A DNA stretch of 6,683 nucleotides, taken from NCBI GenBank assembly GCA_030151505.1, contig JASLDQ010000294.1, forward strand, positions 1 through 6,683. Direction: 5' to 3'. Positions 1 through 6,599 of this stretch are shown here, in pieces; the stretch's first letter is position 1, and each line of letters starts with the position of its first letter. Under the pieces are notes generated by a model that did no database searches, had not been told where the DNA came from, and saw only the letters and a list, made by a program, of their open reading frames with translations. Source of the DNA: Chromobacteriaceae bacterium (GTDB lineage Bacteria; Pseudomonadota; Gammaproteobacteria; Burkholderiales; Aquaspirillaceae). The position numbers and the translations under genes were made by a program.

Positions 1-64
1 GTTCCATGCCGCCGCCGGGACGGGCGGAGTGGAAGATCAGGTTCAGGCCGGTGCTGATGGTCAT
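1..64 (-). CDS. Glycosyltransferase, probably family 4 (N-terminal 21 codons, partial)
   Basis: Only the first 21 codons and one base are inside the window; the gene continues past position 1. The peptide begins MTISTGLNLIFHSARPGGGM followed by E. A short beta strand followed by a glycine-rich GGGME segment near the N-terminus is typical of GT-B fold, family 4 glycosyltransferases, where this loop lies near the acceptor or nucleotide-sugar site. The ATG (64-62) overlaps the TGA of the upstream family 2 glycosyltransferase as ATGA, a 4-bp overlap that suggests translational coupling in one LPS core operon. The family call rests on this short segment and on context. The sugar and acceptor cannot be told. 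Confidence 0.65.
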   Translation of the reverse strand, partial: MTISTGLNLIFHSARPGGGME

Positions 65-852
65 GCGTGGCGGTCCGTGGCTTGCTGGTAGTACATCAGT
101 TTCAGCTGGCGGTAATAAGTGCCTTCGGCGTTGGCGACGGCGAGGATAAAGCCTTCGCGCCCGTCGAGAAAGCCGCGCCGCAGCACATAGGTGCGCACAA
201 AGCTCCACAGACCCTTGCCGATCGCGGCACCAAGGCTACTGTGACCGCCACGCCCGGCTTTCTGCTGCGCGCCGGCGGCTGAATAGCGGTTCATCTTGTC
301 GACCACGCTGTCCAGATCGTCGAACGAGTAGTGCAGTAGCTCGCCATCCAGCACCGGTGCCGCGCCGTTGAACAGCAGGCGTTCATGCACCAGATCGTCC
401 GAGTACCGCGCGCAGCCACGACGGAACAGACGCGGAATCAGATCGGGACGCCAGCCGCTATGGTGCATCCAGCGGCCACAGAAGTTGGACAGGCGCGACA
501 GGCGGTATACCATGCTGTCCGGCTGGCGGATGGCGGCTTGGATCGCGGCGGCCAGTTCCGGGCTGAGCACCTCGTCGGCATCCAGCGCCAGCACCCAGTC
601 GGTGTCGAGCCGCTCGAGCGCGCGGTTTTTCTGCACGCCGAAGCCTGGCCAGTCCGGCGTGACGACGATTTGTGCGCCGAATTCGGCGGCGATGGCCAGC
701 GTGTTGTCACGACTGCCCGAGTCGACGATCACCAGTCGGTCGGCAAAACGCACCGACGCCAGGCTATCGTGCAGATGGGCGGCGGCGTTTTTGGTGATCA
801 TCGCCACGCCCAGGCTGGGCGCACGGGCGGGATCAAGGGCGGATTTGTTCAT
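61..852 (-). CDS. Family 2 glycosyltransferase, WaaE/KdtX-like LPS core enzyme
   Basis: A complete 263-residue GT-A enzyme that probably adds a sugar, glucose in characterised WaaE/KdtX relatives, to the inner LPS core at the cytoplasmic side of the inner membrane. The Rossmann-like nucleotide-sugar domain starts near residue 13 (GVAMITKN, 15-22). It has VDSGSRDNT (43-51) and the metal-binding DADE (91-94). The WaaE-type features follow: GWRPDLIPRLF (133-143), VHERL (155-159), KMNRYS (186-191) and GFLDGREGF (227-235). No signal peptide or clear membrane span is seen, as expected for a peripheral enzyme. The ATG at 852-850 is the only start that keeps the whole first beta strand, since the next Met lies inside it. 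No good Shine-Dalgarno precedes it. The gene is divergent from waaQ across 85 bp and overlaps the next glycosyltransferase by 4 bp. Family is confident; donor and acceptor are inferred. Confidence 0.87.
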   Translation of the reverse strand: MNKSALDPARAPSLGVAMITKNAAAHLHDSLASVRFADRLVIVDSGSRDNTLAIAAEFGAQIVVTPDWPGFGVQKNRALERLDTDWVLALDADEVLSPELAAAIQAAIRQPDSMVYRLSRLSNFCGRWMHHSGWRPDLIPRLFRRGCARYSDDLVHERLLFNGAAPVLDGELLHYSFDDLDSVVDKMNRYSAAGAQQKAGRGGHSSLGAAIGKGLWSFVRTYVLRRGFLDGREGFILAVANAEGTYYRQLKLMYYQQATDRHA

Positions 853-875
853 CTGGGAGGCGAGCCGGGCCGGTC

Positions 876-881
876 ATTCTA
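876..881 (-). promoter_or_regulatory. Candidate -10 box for the WaaE-like glycosyltransferase operon
   Basis: Reading the minus strand, TAGAAT (five of six matches to TATAAT) lies 24 bases upstream of the ATG at 852. It falls inside the loop of the inner inverted repeat. No good -35 hexamer is seen 16-18 bases upstream. A second minus-strand candidate is the extended -10 TGATACACT at 899-891, also without a clear -35. The call is tentative and rests on similarity and position only. Confidence 0.3.
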
Positions 882-894
882 CAGACCGGCAGTG

Positions 895-900
895 TATCAT
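895..900 (+). promoter_or_regulatory. Candidate -10 box for waaQ
   Basis: TATCAT (five of six matches to the -10 consensus) lies on the plus strand 37 bases before the waaQ ATG, which would give a leader of about 30 bases. No convincing -35 is found at 16-18 bases spacing, so an activator or a weak promoter is possible. The box sits between the right inner arm (884-890) and the right outer arm (901-908) of the nested inverted repeats. Confidence 0.27.
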
Positions 901-937
901 CCCGGCTCCCAAGAATGCCTCCGACTCGTCGCAAACC

Positions 938-2035
938 ATGTTCAAACTCCCTGCCGAGGATCCGCGGCGCATCCTCGTTGTTCGCCTGATGCACCACGGC
1001 GACGTCTTGCTCACCACGCCGATCTTCGCCGCGCTCAAGCGCCATTTTCCCGGCGTCGAGGTCGACGCGCTGGTCTATGCCGAAACCGTGCCGATGATCG
1101 CCGCCAATCCCGACCTCAGCCGAATCTGGCCGATGCCGCGCAGCAAGGATGCCGGCAAGGGCTGGGCCCGGTTGAGCGGGCTGTGGCGCTTGATGCGGCA
1201 GGTTCGCCAGCGCCGCTACGACTGGGTGCTGCACCTGAACGACCAGTGGCCGGGCGCCCTGGCCGCGCTGGCGAGCGGCGCCGCGCTGCGCGCCAGCTAT
1301 GCGCTGGACAAGCGCGACAACGCGGTCTGGCGGAAAGTGTTTCCGCTGCGCCTGCCGGTGGTGCTCCACGGCCATGTGGTCGAGCGCAATATGGCGTTTT
1401 TACGCGATCTCGGCGTGCCGCTCGACGCACAGGATGGCCGCTGCCGGATGGCGTTTAGCGAGGCTGACCAGTCGCTGGCCCGGCAAAAGCTGGCCGCCGC
1501 CGGGGTCGACGGCGACTACATCCTGGTGCAGCCAACCGCGCGCTGGTTCTTCAAGTGCTGGGAGGACGACCGTTTCGCCGAGGTGATTCGCTCCCTGGCC
1601 GGCGATGGCCATCGCATCGTGCTGACCGCCGGACCGGACCCGCGCGAACTGGCGCTGGTCGACACGCTGCAGAAGCTCGCGCTGCACCCGAACATCGTGT
1701 CGCTGGCCGGGCAGCTGACCCTGCCGGCGCTGGCGGCCGCCATCGCCGGGGCCAAGCTGTTCATCGGGGTGGATTCCGTGCCGATGCACATGGCCGCCGC
1801 GCTGGACGTGCCCAGTGTTGCCCTGTTCGGGCCGACCAATGTGGAGGCCTGGCGGCCATGGAGCGACAAGGCGGTTGTGATCCACGCAGGCGCCTACGGC
1901 CCGCTGATCGCACCCAACGACGTCAATACCGAGACCGACGAGCGCTATCTGGCGAATATCCCGGTCCAGCCGGTGCTGGATGCCGCGCGGCAGCAACTGG
2001 CGCGCTATCCGGCGCCGGTTCCGGCTGCCCGGTAG
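938..2035 (+). CDS. waaQ: LPS heptosyltransferase III, WaaQ/RfaQ type (GT9)
   Basis: A 365-residue GT-B enzyme of family 9. WaaQ relatives transfer a heptose from ADP-heptose to the inner LPS core, usually the branch HepIII on HepII, on the cytoplasmic side of the membrane. The N-terminal domain opens with RILVVRLMHHGDVLLTTP (11-28), the family acceptor-site segment with conserved Asp22. Features shared with enterobacterial WaaQ, as I recall that sequence, are NDQW (101-104), VVERN (147-151), QPTARWFFKCWEDDRF (198-213) and WRPW (305-308). The C-terminal ADP-heptose domain has GVDSVPMHMAAAL (277-289) and ALFGPTN (295-301). The ATG at 938 places this start just before the first beta strand. The frame is open further upstream, but that part is antisense to the neighbouring glycosyltransferase and lacks family features. 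No strong Shine-Dalgarno is seen. The gene converges on msbA with a shared terminator. Confidence 0.9.
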   Translation: MFKLPAEDPRRILVVRLMHHGDVLLTTPIFAALKRHFPGVEVDALVYAETVPMIAANPDLSRIWPMPRSKDAGKGWARLSGLWRLMRQVRQRRYDWVLHLNDQWPGALAALASGAALRASYALDKRDNAVWRKVFPLRLPVVLHGHVVERNMAFLRDLGVPLDAQDGRCRMAFSEADQSLARQKLAAAGVDGDYILVQPTARWFFKCWEDDRFAEVIRSLAGDGHRIVLTAGPDPRELALVDTLQKLALHPNIVSLAGQLTLPALAAAIAGAKLFIGVDSVPMHMAAALDVPSVALFGPTNVEAWRPWSDKAVVIHAGAYGPLIAPNDVNTETDERYLANIPVQPVLDAARQQLARYPAPVPAAR

Positions 2036-2107
2036 CGCTCATGTCAGAGGTCGTGCCGCTGGCGAGACGTAGGCAGGGGCATTGAGGAATCCGCCACAGC
2101 AAGGGGG

Positions 2108-2123
2108 GCCCGCCACGGCGGGC
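2108..2123. other. Short GC hairpin downstream of waaQ
   Basis: GCCCGC (2108-2113), a CACG loop, then GCGGGC (2118-2123) forms a perfect 6-bp stem in the 171-bp gap between the convergent waaQ and msbA genes. No T-run follows on either strand, so it is not an intrinsic terminator by itself. It might act as a 3' stabilising structure on the waaQ transcript. The rest of 2036-2172 shows no gene. Confidence 0.3.
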
Positions 2124-2172
2124 TATGGCGTCGCGACAAACGCCGCCGCCTGCTCCCAAAACGGGGGGGATA

Positions 2173-2204
2173 AAAACGGGGCGGATACATTTCCGCCCCG
2201 TTTT
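2173..2204. terminator. Bidirectional intrinsic terminator between waaQ and msbA
   Basis: A perfect 13-bp stem pairs 2173-2185 (AAAACGGGGCGGA) with 2192-2204 (TCCGCCCCGTTTT), around a 6-base loop. It has a GC-rich core and A/T-rich ends. On the plus strand the stem ends in TTTT and serves waaQ. On the minus strand it ends in TTTTTAT and serves msbA, whose stop codon is at 2209-2207, only two bases away. This is the classic design for two convergent genes. A second copy of AAAACGGGG lies just upstream at 2158-2166 and could pair with the same right arm. Confidence 0.88.
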
Positions 2205-2206
2205 GC

Positions 2207-3958
2207 TTATTTCTGCTCGGCGAACTGCAGCCGGTGCAATTGCGCGTACACCCCATCCCGGTCGATCAGTTCGGCGTGGGTGCCGATTTCGCTGATGCGT
2301 CCGCCGCTCATCACCACGATGCGGTCGGCCTGCTCGATGGTGGACAGGCGGTGGGCGATGACCAGCGTGGTGCGGTTCTGCATCAAGGTGTCGAGCGCTG
2401 CCTGGACCTGGCGTTCCGACTGAGTGTCGAGCGCGCTGGTGGCCTCGTCGAGGATGAGGATGGGCGCGTCCTTGAGGATGGCGCGGGCGATGGCCAGACG
2501 CTGGCGCTGGCCGCCGGACAGGCGCAGGCCGTTCTCGCCGATCAGGGTGTCGAGTCCGTCCGGCATCGCCTCGATGAAGTCCAGCGCGTTGGCGGCGCGG
2601 GCGGCGGCGGTGATCTGCTCGCGGCTGACATGCGGGTTGCCGTAGGCGATGTTGGCCGCGACGGTATCGTTGAACAGCACCACGTCCTGGCTGACCAGCG
2701 CGATGTGGCGGCGCAGGTTAGCCAGCTTCAGTTCCGCCAGCGGAATGCCGTCGAGCCGGATTTCGCCGGCGGTTGGTGCGTAGAAGCGCGGCAGCAGGTT
2801 GGCCAGGGTGGTCTTGCCGCTGCCGGAGCCGCCGACCAGCGCGACGGTTTCGCCGGGGCGGATGGCGAGGCTGAGATCACTCAGCGCGTCGCGCTCGCCG
2901 CTGGGGTAGCGGAAGCTGACCCGTTCGAACGCCACCTCGCCGCGCACGCGCTCCAGTTCGCGCGTGCCGGCATCCGGCTCGCCCGGGGTGTCCAGCAGGG
3001 CGAACACGCTTTCGGCCGCCGCCAGCCCGCGCTGCAGCGACTGGCTGACGCCGGTGATGCGCTTGACCGGGGTGAACAGCATGATCATCGCCGCGAGGTA
3101 GGACATGAAGTCACCGGCGCTAAACAGTCCGGCCTGTGCCCGGACGCCGGCGAAATAGATGATGAACGCCAGCGCCACCGACACGATCAACTGGGTGACG
3201 CCGGTGTTGAGCGCGCTGGCCGAAGCCTGCTTGACCGCATTGCGGCGGATGCCCTGCGCGGCGCCGAGAAAGCGCTGCTTCTCGAAATCCTGCCCGCCGT
3301 AGACCTTGATCACGCGCTGGCCGTCCACCGATTCGCCCAGCACCTGCAGCATTTGTCCCATCTGCTGCTGGTTCTGGTGGGAGAGTTTGCGCAGCTTGCG
3401 GCCGACCACGCGAATGCCGGTGCCGACCACCGGCACCATCACCAGACAGATCAGGGTCAGTTTCCAGTCGGTCCAGAACAGCAGCGCCAGCAGGCCGATG
3501 ATGGTGACGCCGTCTTTGACCGTGACGGTGATGATGTTGAAGCCGGCCTCGGTGACTTGATTGACGTCATTGGTGATGCGCGAGATGACCCGACCGGAGC
3601 TGTTGTTGTCGTAGTAGCTGGCCGGCAGGCTCATCAGCTTGTCGAACATCTCCTCGCGCATGCGCAGCACCAGCCGGCCGGCGAGCCAGGTGGTGGAGTA
3701 TTCGTTGATGAAGGAGAACACGCCGCGCACGGCGAACAGGCCGACGATGGCGAGCGGGGTCCAGATCAGCGCGCTGCTGTCGCGCTTGACGAAGCCGCCG
3801 TCGATCAGCGGTTTCATCAGCTTGGCGAACAGGGGCTCGGTCGAGGCGGCAATGGTCATCGCCACCAGCGACAGGGCAAAGACCTTCCAGTCGTGCTTGA
3901 GATAGGCCGCGAGGCGCTGGTACAGCGTCCAGCTGGAGCGTTCGGCAGACACGGACAT
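2207..3958 (-). CDS. msbA: Lipid A export ABC transporter MsbA
   Basis: A 583-residue half-transporter that acts as a homodimer in the inner membrane. MsbA uses ATP to flip lipid A-core from the inner to the outer leaflet before LPS transport. The N-terminal membrane domain has about six helices, roughly at residues 25-45, 66-86, 143-162, 166-186, 252-272 and 282-300. The nucleotide-binding domain follows from about 340. It has Walker A GGSGSGKTT (376-384, Lys382), Q-loop Gln424, the signature LSGGQ (480-484), Walker B LILDE (501-505, catalytic Glu505), a D-loop SALD (508-511) and switch His536. Length and motif spacing closely match the Escherichia coli protein (582 residues). GGAGG (3970-3966) lies 7 bases before the ATG. 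The flanking LPS core glycosyltransferases support lipid A export over drug efflux. It ends at the shared terminator. Confidence 0.95.
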   Translation of the reverse strand: MSVSAERSSWTLYQRLAAYLKHDWKVFALSLVAMTIAASTEPLFAKLMKPLIDGGFVKRDSSALIWTPLAIVGLFAVRGVFSFINEYSTTWLAGRLVLRMREEMFDKLMSLPASYYDNNSSGRVISRITNDVNQVTEAGFNIITVTVKDGVTIIGLLALLFWTDWKLTLICLVMVPVVGTGIRVVGRKLRKLSHQNQQQMGQMLQVLGESVDGQRVIKVYGGQDFEKQRFLGAAQGIRRNAVKQASASALNTGVTQLIVSVALAFIIYFAGVRAQAGLFSAGDFMSYLAAMIMLFTPVKRITGVSQSLQRGLAAAESVFALLDTPGEPDAGTRELERVRGEVAFERVSFRYPSGERDALSDLSLAIRPGETVALVGGSGSGKTTLANLLPRFYAPTAGEIRLDGIPLAELKLANLRRHIALVSQDVVLFNDTVAANIAYGNPHVSREQITAAARAANALDFIEAMPDGLDTLIGENGLRLSGGQRQRLAIARAILKDAPILILDEATSALDTQSERQVQAALDTLMQNRTTLVIAHRLSTIEQADRIVVMSGGRISEIGTHAELIDRDGVYAQLHRLQFAEQK

Positions 3959-3977
3959 CGGTCAGCCTCCGGTTCGG

Positions 3978-3990
3978 AAAAAAAGGGGGG
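3978..3990 (-). repeat. Homopolymer run C6-T7 in the msbA leader
   Basis: On the msbA sense strand six C residues (3990-3985) are followed directly by seven T residues (3984-3978). The run lies between the candidate -10 box and the Shine-Dalgarno, at the place where transcription would start. Such runs can vary in length by slippage or cause repeated addition of a base by RNA polymerase. The run is seen directly; any effect is inferred. Confidence 0.6.
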
Positions 3991-3992
3991 CA

Positions 3993-3998
3993 ATTCTA
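3993..3998 (-). promoter_or_regulatory. Candidate msbA promoter -10 box
   Basis: TAGAAT on the minus strand (five of six matches to TATAAT) lies 34 bases upstream of the msbA ATG, giving a predicted start near 3985-3987 and a leader of about 28 bases. The best -35 is TGCGCA with an 18-base spacer, a poor match. The rest of 3959-4112 holds no gene. I see no intrinsic terminator for ptsI in it, only a 5-bp hairpin (4084-4096) without a T-run, so some read-through from ptsI into msbA is possible. Confidence 0.4.
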
Positions 3999-4112
3999 CC
4001 GCAGGCGGGGACGCCCTGCGCAGCTAGCGGGGTGGAGGGTGAGCGGAGCTCGCCGCCGACGGGGACGCCAGATGACGGCGCACCCGCCATCGGCGGCGGC
4101 AAGGTTGCCCGC

Positions 4113-5849
4113 TCAGGCTGCGAGCGTGTTGAGCTGGGTCAGCAGGTCGTGGATCTTGTCCGCGTCGTTGGTGCGCAGGATCTTGCTGACGATGGGGGTG
4201 ATCTTGTCCAGATGGGCGCCGAGCACGATCTGCTTGACCGCCAGCAGGTTGGCCGGCGGCATCGAAAACTTGCGCAGGCCCATGCCGAGCAGCAGGCGGG
4301 TCAGGCGGGCGTCGCCGGCCATCTCGCCGCAGATCGATACCGGCACCCCGGCCTTGTTGGCGGTCTTGATCGTGTGCCAGATCAGGTAGAGCACCGCCGG
4401 ATGGGTCGGGTCGTACAGGTGGCTGACCGCGTCGTCGTTACGGTCGATCGCCAGGGTGTACTGGATCAGGTCGTTGGTGCCGATCGAGAAGAAGTCGACG
4501 TGCTTGGCCATCATGTTGACGGTCAGCGCCGCGGACGGGACCTCGATCATCGCGCCGACGCTGATGCCGTCGTCGAAGGGCTCGTCCTCGGTCGCCAGCT
4601 CGGCCTTGGCCAGCTCGAGCTGCGTCAGCGCCTGCCGCAGCTCGCCCACCGAGTTGATCATCGGGAACAGGATGCGGATATTGCCGTGGTGCGAGGCGCG
4701 CAGGATGGCCCGCAGCTGGGTGCGGAACAGTTGCGGCTCGGCCAGGCACAGGCGGATGCCGCACAGACCCAGCGCCGGGTTGTCGGCGGTGGTGTATTGC
4801 GACCACTTGGGGTTCTTGTCGGCGCCCAGGTCGAGCGTGCGGATGGTGACCGGCAGGCCCTTGAGCGCCTCGGCGACTTCCTTGTAGGCGGCGAACTGCT
4901 CGTCCTCGGTCGGCAGCGTGTCCCGGCCCAGGAAGAGGAATTCGCTGCGGAACAGGCCGACCCCGGCCGCGCCGGCGTCCTTCACCTCGGTCACGTCCTG
5001 CGGCAGCTCGATGTTGGCGACCAGCTCGATCGGCGTGCCGTCGGACGTCTGGGCATTGGCCTTCTTGATGCTGGACAGGCGGGAGCGCGCCACCCGCCAG
5101 GCGCGCTGGCGCCGGCGGTATTCGGTCAGCACCGTCTCGTCCGGGGCCACCACCACGACGCCCTGCACCCCGTCGACGATGACCAGTTCGTCCTCGCTGA
5201 TCAGCTGGCGCGCGGTGTGGGTGGCGATGACCGACGGCAGGTCGAGGCTGCGCGCCAGGATGGCGGTGTGGCTGGTGGCCCCGCCGACGTCGGTGATGAA
5301 GGCCGCGTAGTTGGAATCCTTGAAGTAGACCATGTCGGCCGGACTGAGATCGTGCGCGATCAGGATCGCGTCGTCGATCAGGTCGTCGGTCTCGGGCAGC
5401 TCGCCGTCCAGGCCGGCCAGGTTCTTGTAGACCCGTTCGACCACCTGCATCACGTCGTGCTTGCGCTCGCGCAGGTAGCTTTCCTCGATCTCGTCGAACT
5501 GCTGAACCAGCAGGTCGGCCTGCTGCTTGAGCGCCCATTCGGCGTTGCAGTGCTGGGATTCGATCAGGTGGCGCGGCTCGCGCGAGATGGTCGCGTCGTT
5601 GAGCAGCATGATGTGCAGGCTCAGGAAAGCGCCCAGTTCGGCCGGCGCGTTTTCCGGGATGCTGCCCCACAGCATTTCCAGCTGCTTGCGGGTGGCGCGG
5701 ATGGCTTCGTCGAAACGCGCCAGCTCGGCCGGCACTTCGGAGGCTTCGAGCTGGTAGTGCACCACGTCGAAGGAGTTGTGCGACACCAGATGGGCGCGGC
5801 CGATGGCAATGCCGCCGCCGATGCCGATGCCGTGCAGAACGATGCTCAT
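4113..5849 (-). CDS. ptsI: PTS enzyme I, phosphoenolpyruvate-protein phosphotransferase
   Basis: A complete 578-residue cytosolic enzyme I, close to the usual 570-580. It takes phosphate from phosphoenolpyruvate onto a histidine and passes it to HPr, the first step of the PTS relay. The N-terminal phosphohistidine and HPr-binding part has GGATSHTAILAR (189-200), with active His194. The C-terminal PEP-binding barrel has LFRSEFLF (299-306, Arg301), TIRTLDLGADK (335-345, Arg337), Mg ligands Glu436 (GAMIEVPSA) and Asp460, the signature IGTNDLIQYTLAIDR (456-470) and the acid-base Cys507 in SICGEMAGD (505-513). All catalytic residues are kept. AAGGAG (5862-5857) lies 7 bases before the ATG. It follows ptsH by 77 bp with no terminator visible, so the two are probably co-transcribed. 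Confidence 0.96.
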   Translation of the reverse strand: MSIVLHGIGIGGGIAIGRAHLVSHNSFDVVHYQLEASEVPAELARFDEAIRATRKQLEMLWGSIPENAPAELGAFLSLHIMLLNDATISREPRHLIESQHCNAEWALKQQADLLVQQFDEIEESYLRERKHDVMQVVERVYKNLAGLDGELPETDDLIDDAILIAHDLSPADMVYFKDSNYAAFITDVGGATSHTAILARSLDLPSVIATHTARQLISEDELVIVDGVQGVVVVAPDETVLTEYRRRQRAWRVARSRLSSIKKANAQTSDGTPIELVANIELPQDVTEVKDAGAAGVGLFRSEFLFLGRDTLPTEDEQFAAYKEVAEALKGLPVTIRTLDLGADKNPKWSQYTTADNPALGLCGIRLCLAEPQLFRTQLRAILRASHHGNIRILFPMINSVGELRQALTQLELAKAELATEDEPFDDGISVGAMIEVPSAALTVNMMAKHVDFFSIGTNDLIQYTLAIDRNDDAVSHLYDPTHPAVLYLIWHTIKTANKAGVPVSICGEMAGDARLTRLLLGMGLRKFSMPPANLLAVKQIVLGAHLDKITPIVSKILRTNDADKIHDLLTQLNTLAA

Positions 5850-5926
5850 GCCGAGTCTCCTTCCGGCTCCGGGCTGTGCGAAAGGTCAGACGGGGTGCTG
5901 GCGACGGCGGAGTGGATCACGAACGC

Positions 5927-6205
5927 TTACTCCGCCTCGTCGAAACGGTTGTTGATCAGCACGCTCAATGCGGCCAGCGCTTCGTTTTCGTCCGGACCGT
6001 TGGCTTCGATGTTGACCGTGGTGCCGCGTGCGGCGGCCAGCATCATCACGCCCATGATGCTCTTGGCGTTGACGCGGCGGTCGTGCCGGTCGGTGCGGGC
6101 GATCCAGATGTCGCTCTTGAACTTGCCGGCCAGCTGGGTGAACTTGCTCGATGCGCGTGCGTGCAGGCCGAGCTTGTTGATGATTTCAATCTGCTTTTGC
6201 TGCAT
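5927..6205 (-). CDS. ptsH: HPr phosphocarrier protein
   Basis: A 92-residue cytosolic phosphocarrier that receives phosphate from enzyme I on His15 and passes it to EIIA proteins. The active-site segment is NKLGLHARASSK (10-21). A second conserved block, NAKSIMGVMML (46-56), holds Ser49, equivalent to Ser46 of Firmicutes HPr, the target of HPr kinase/phosphorylase. This resembles betaproteobacterial HPr and suggests, but does not prove, that hprK exists elsewhere in the genome. I chose the ATG at 6205 because it puts the histidine at the usual position 15 and has AGGGGA (6216-6211) 5 bases upstream. An in-frame ATG at 6241 would add 12 unlikely residues. The start lies inside the EIIA gene, with a 20-bp overlap, which suggests translational coupling. 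Confidence 0.95.
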   Translation of the reverse strand: MQQKQIEIINKLGLHARASSKFTQLAGKFKSDIWIARTDRHDRRVNAKSIMGVMMLAAARGTTVNIEANGPDENEALAALSVLINNRFDEAE

Positions 6206-6599
6206 TCGCTTCCCCTGCGACGATGTACATGACTCCTTCAAGCCCGCCGGTGACGGCCTTGCTGATGACGGTTTCGAGCGGCTGGCCGCTATAGCACAGC
6301 GCTCGTACCAGCATCGGCAGGTTGACGCCGGCGATGGCCTCTATCTTGTCGGCCTCGATCAGGCGGCTGGCGATATTGGACGGCGTGCCGCCGAAAATGT
6401 CGGTCAGCACCAAGACGCCTTCGCCATCGTTGAGGCCGCCGACCAGCGCCCGCGCCTGGGCGAGCTTCTTGTCGGGGTCGTCGTTCTTGTCCACTTGCAT
6501 GACGGCCAGATTGTCGATCTCCCGCTGCAGGATGTGACGGGCACAGTCGGCCAGGCTGCTGCCAAGGTCGCCGTGCGTGATGATCAGGATGCCTACCAT
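6186..6599 (-). CDS. PTS EIIA component, mannose family (EIIA-Man type)
   Basis: A 137-residue stand-alone IIA domain of the mannose family. It would receive phosphate from HPr on His9, in MVGILIITHGD at the N-terminus, the equivalent of the active histidine of EIIA(Man). Other family features are LTDIFGGTPSN (65-75) and GVNLPML (91-97), which line the active site. In a full mannose system the domain passes phosphate to IIB, but here it is alone and no IIB, IIC or IID gene is seen. Neisseria and other betaproteobacteria carry the same order with ptsH and ptsI, where the relay is considered regulatory. GAGGAA (6610-6605) lies 5 bases before the ATG. The frame is open upstream to the window edge but has no ATG, GTG or TTG start there. 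The acidic tail overlaps ptsH. Confidence 0.93.
   Translation of the reverse strand: MVGILIITHGDLGSSLADCARHILQREIDNLAVMQVDKNDDPDKKLAQARALVGGLNDGEGVLVLTDIFGGTPSNIASRLIEADKIEAIAGVNLPMLVRALCYSGQPLETVISKAVTGGLEGVMYIVAGEANAAKAD

Larger units (their letters stand above)
862..908. promoter_or_regulatory. Nested inverted repeats in the divergent glycosyltransferase spacer
   Basis: Two perfect inverted repeats are nested in the 85-bp spacer between two divergent LPS genes. The inner one is GCCGGTC (869-875), an 8-base gap, then GACCGGC (884-890). The outer one is GAGCCGGG (862-869) matched by CCCGGCTC (901-908). The two share base 869. The AT-richer bases inside the dyad contain the candidate -10 boxes on both strands. 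Seen directly: the repeats and their positions. Inferred: an operator for a dimeric regulator, or a local cruciform or RNA structure. In such GC-rich DNA chance is possible, but two nested perfect arms inside 47 bp is notable. Confidence 0.45.

Noticed and set aside
368..937. A 190-codon in-frame extension upstream of waaQ
   Set aside because: It lies antisense to the WaaE-like gene and across the divergent spacer, has no GT9 features, and the GT9 domain begins just after the ATG at 938.
385..1458. A 357-codon plus-strand open frame spanning the divergent spacer
   Set aside because: It overlaps two well-supported glycosyltransferases in other frames and shows no recognisable domain.
2234..4027. 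A 597-codon open frame on the plus strand, antisense to all of msbA
   Set aside because: Its translation is rich in His, Gln, Asp and Ala with no domain pattern, as expected from the reverse of a GC-rich gene. The msbA frame has every ABC motif in place.
4006..4069. Direct repeat CGGGGACGCC at 4006-4015 and 4060-4069 upstream of msbA
   Set aside because: Only two 10-bp GC-rich copies, 54 bases apart, with no conserved position relative to the candidate promoter. Chance is likely.
4084..4096. CCGCC-ATC-GGCGG hairpin downstream of ptsI as a terminator
   Set aside because: The stem is only 5 bp and no T-run follows on the minus strand, so it does not meet the pattern of an intrinsic terminator.
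4438..5670. A 410-codon open frame on the minus strand overlapping ptsI in another frame
   Set aside because: Its product is an Arg/Gly/Pro/Ala-rich low-complexity string, a typical frame shadow. The ptsI frame has all catalytic residues.
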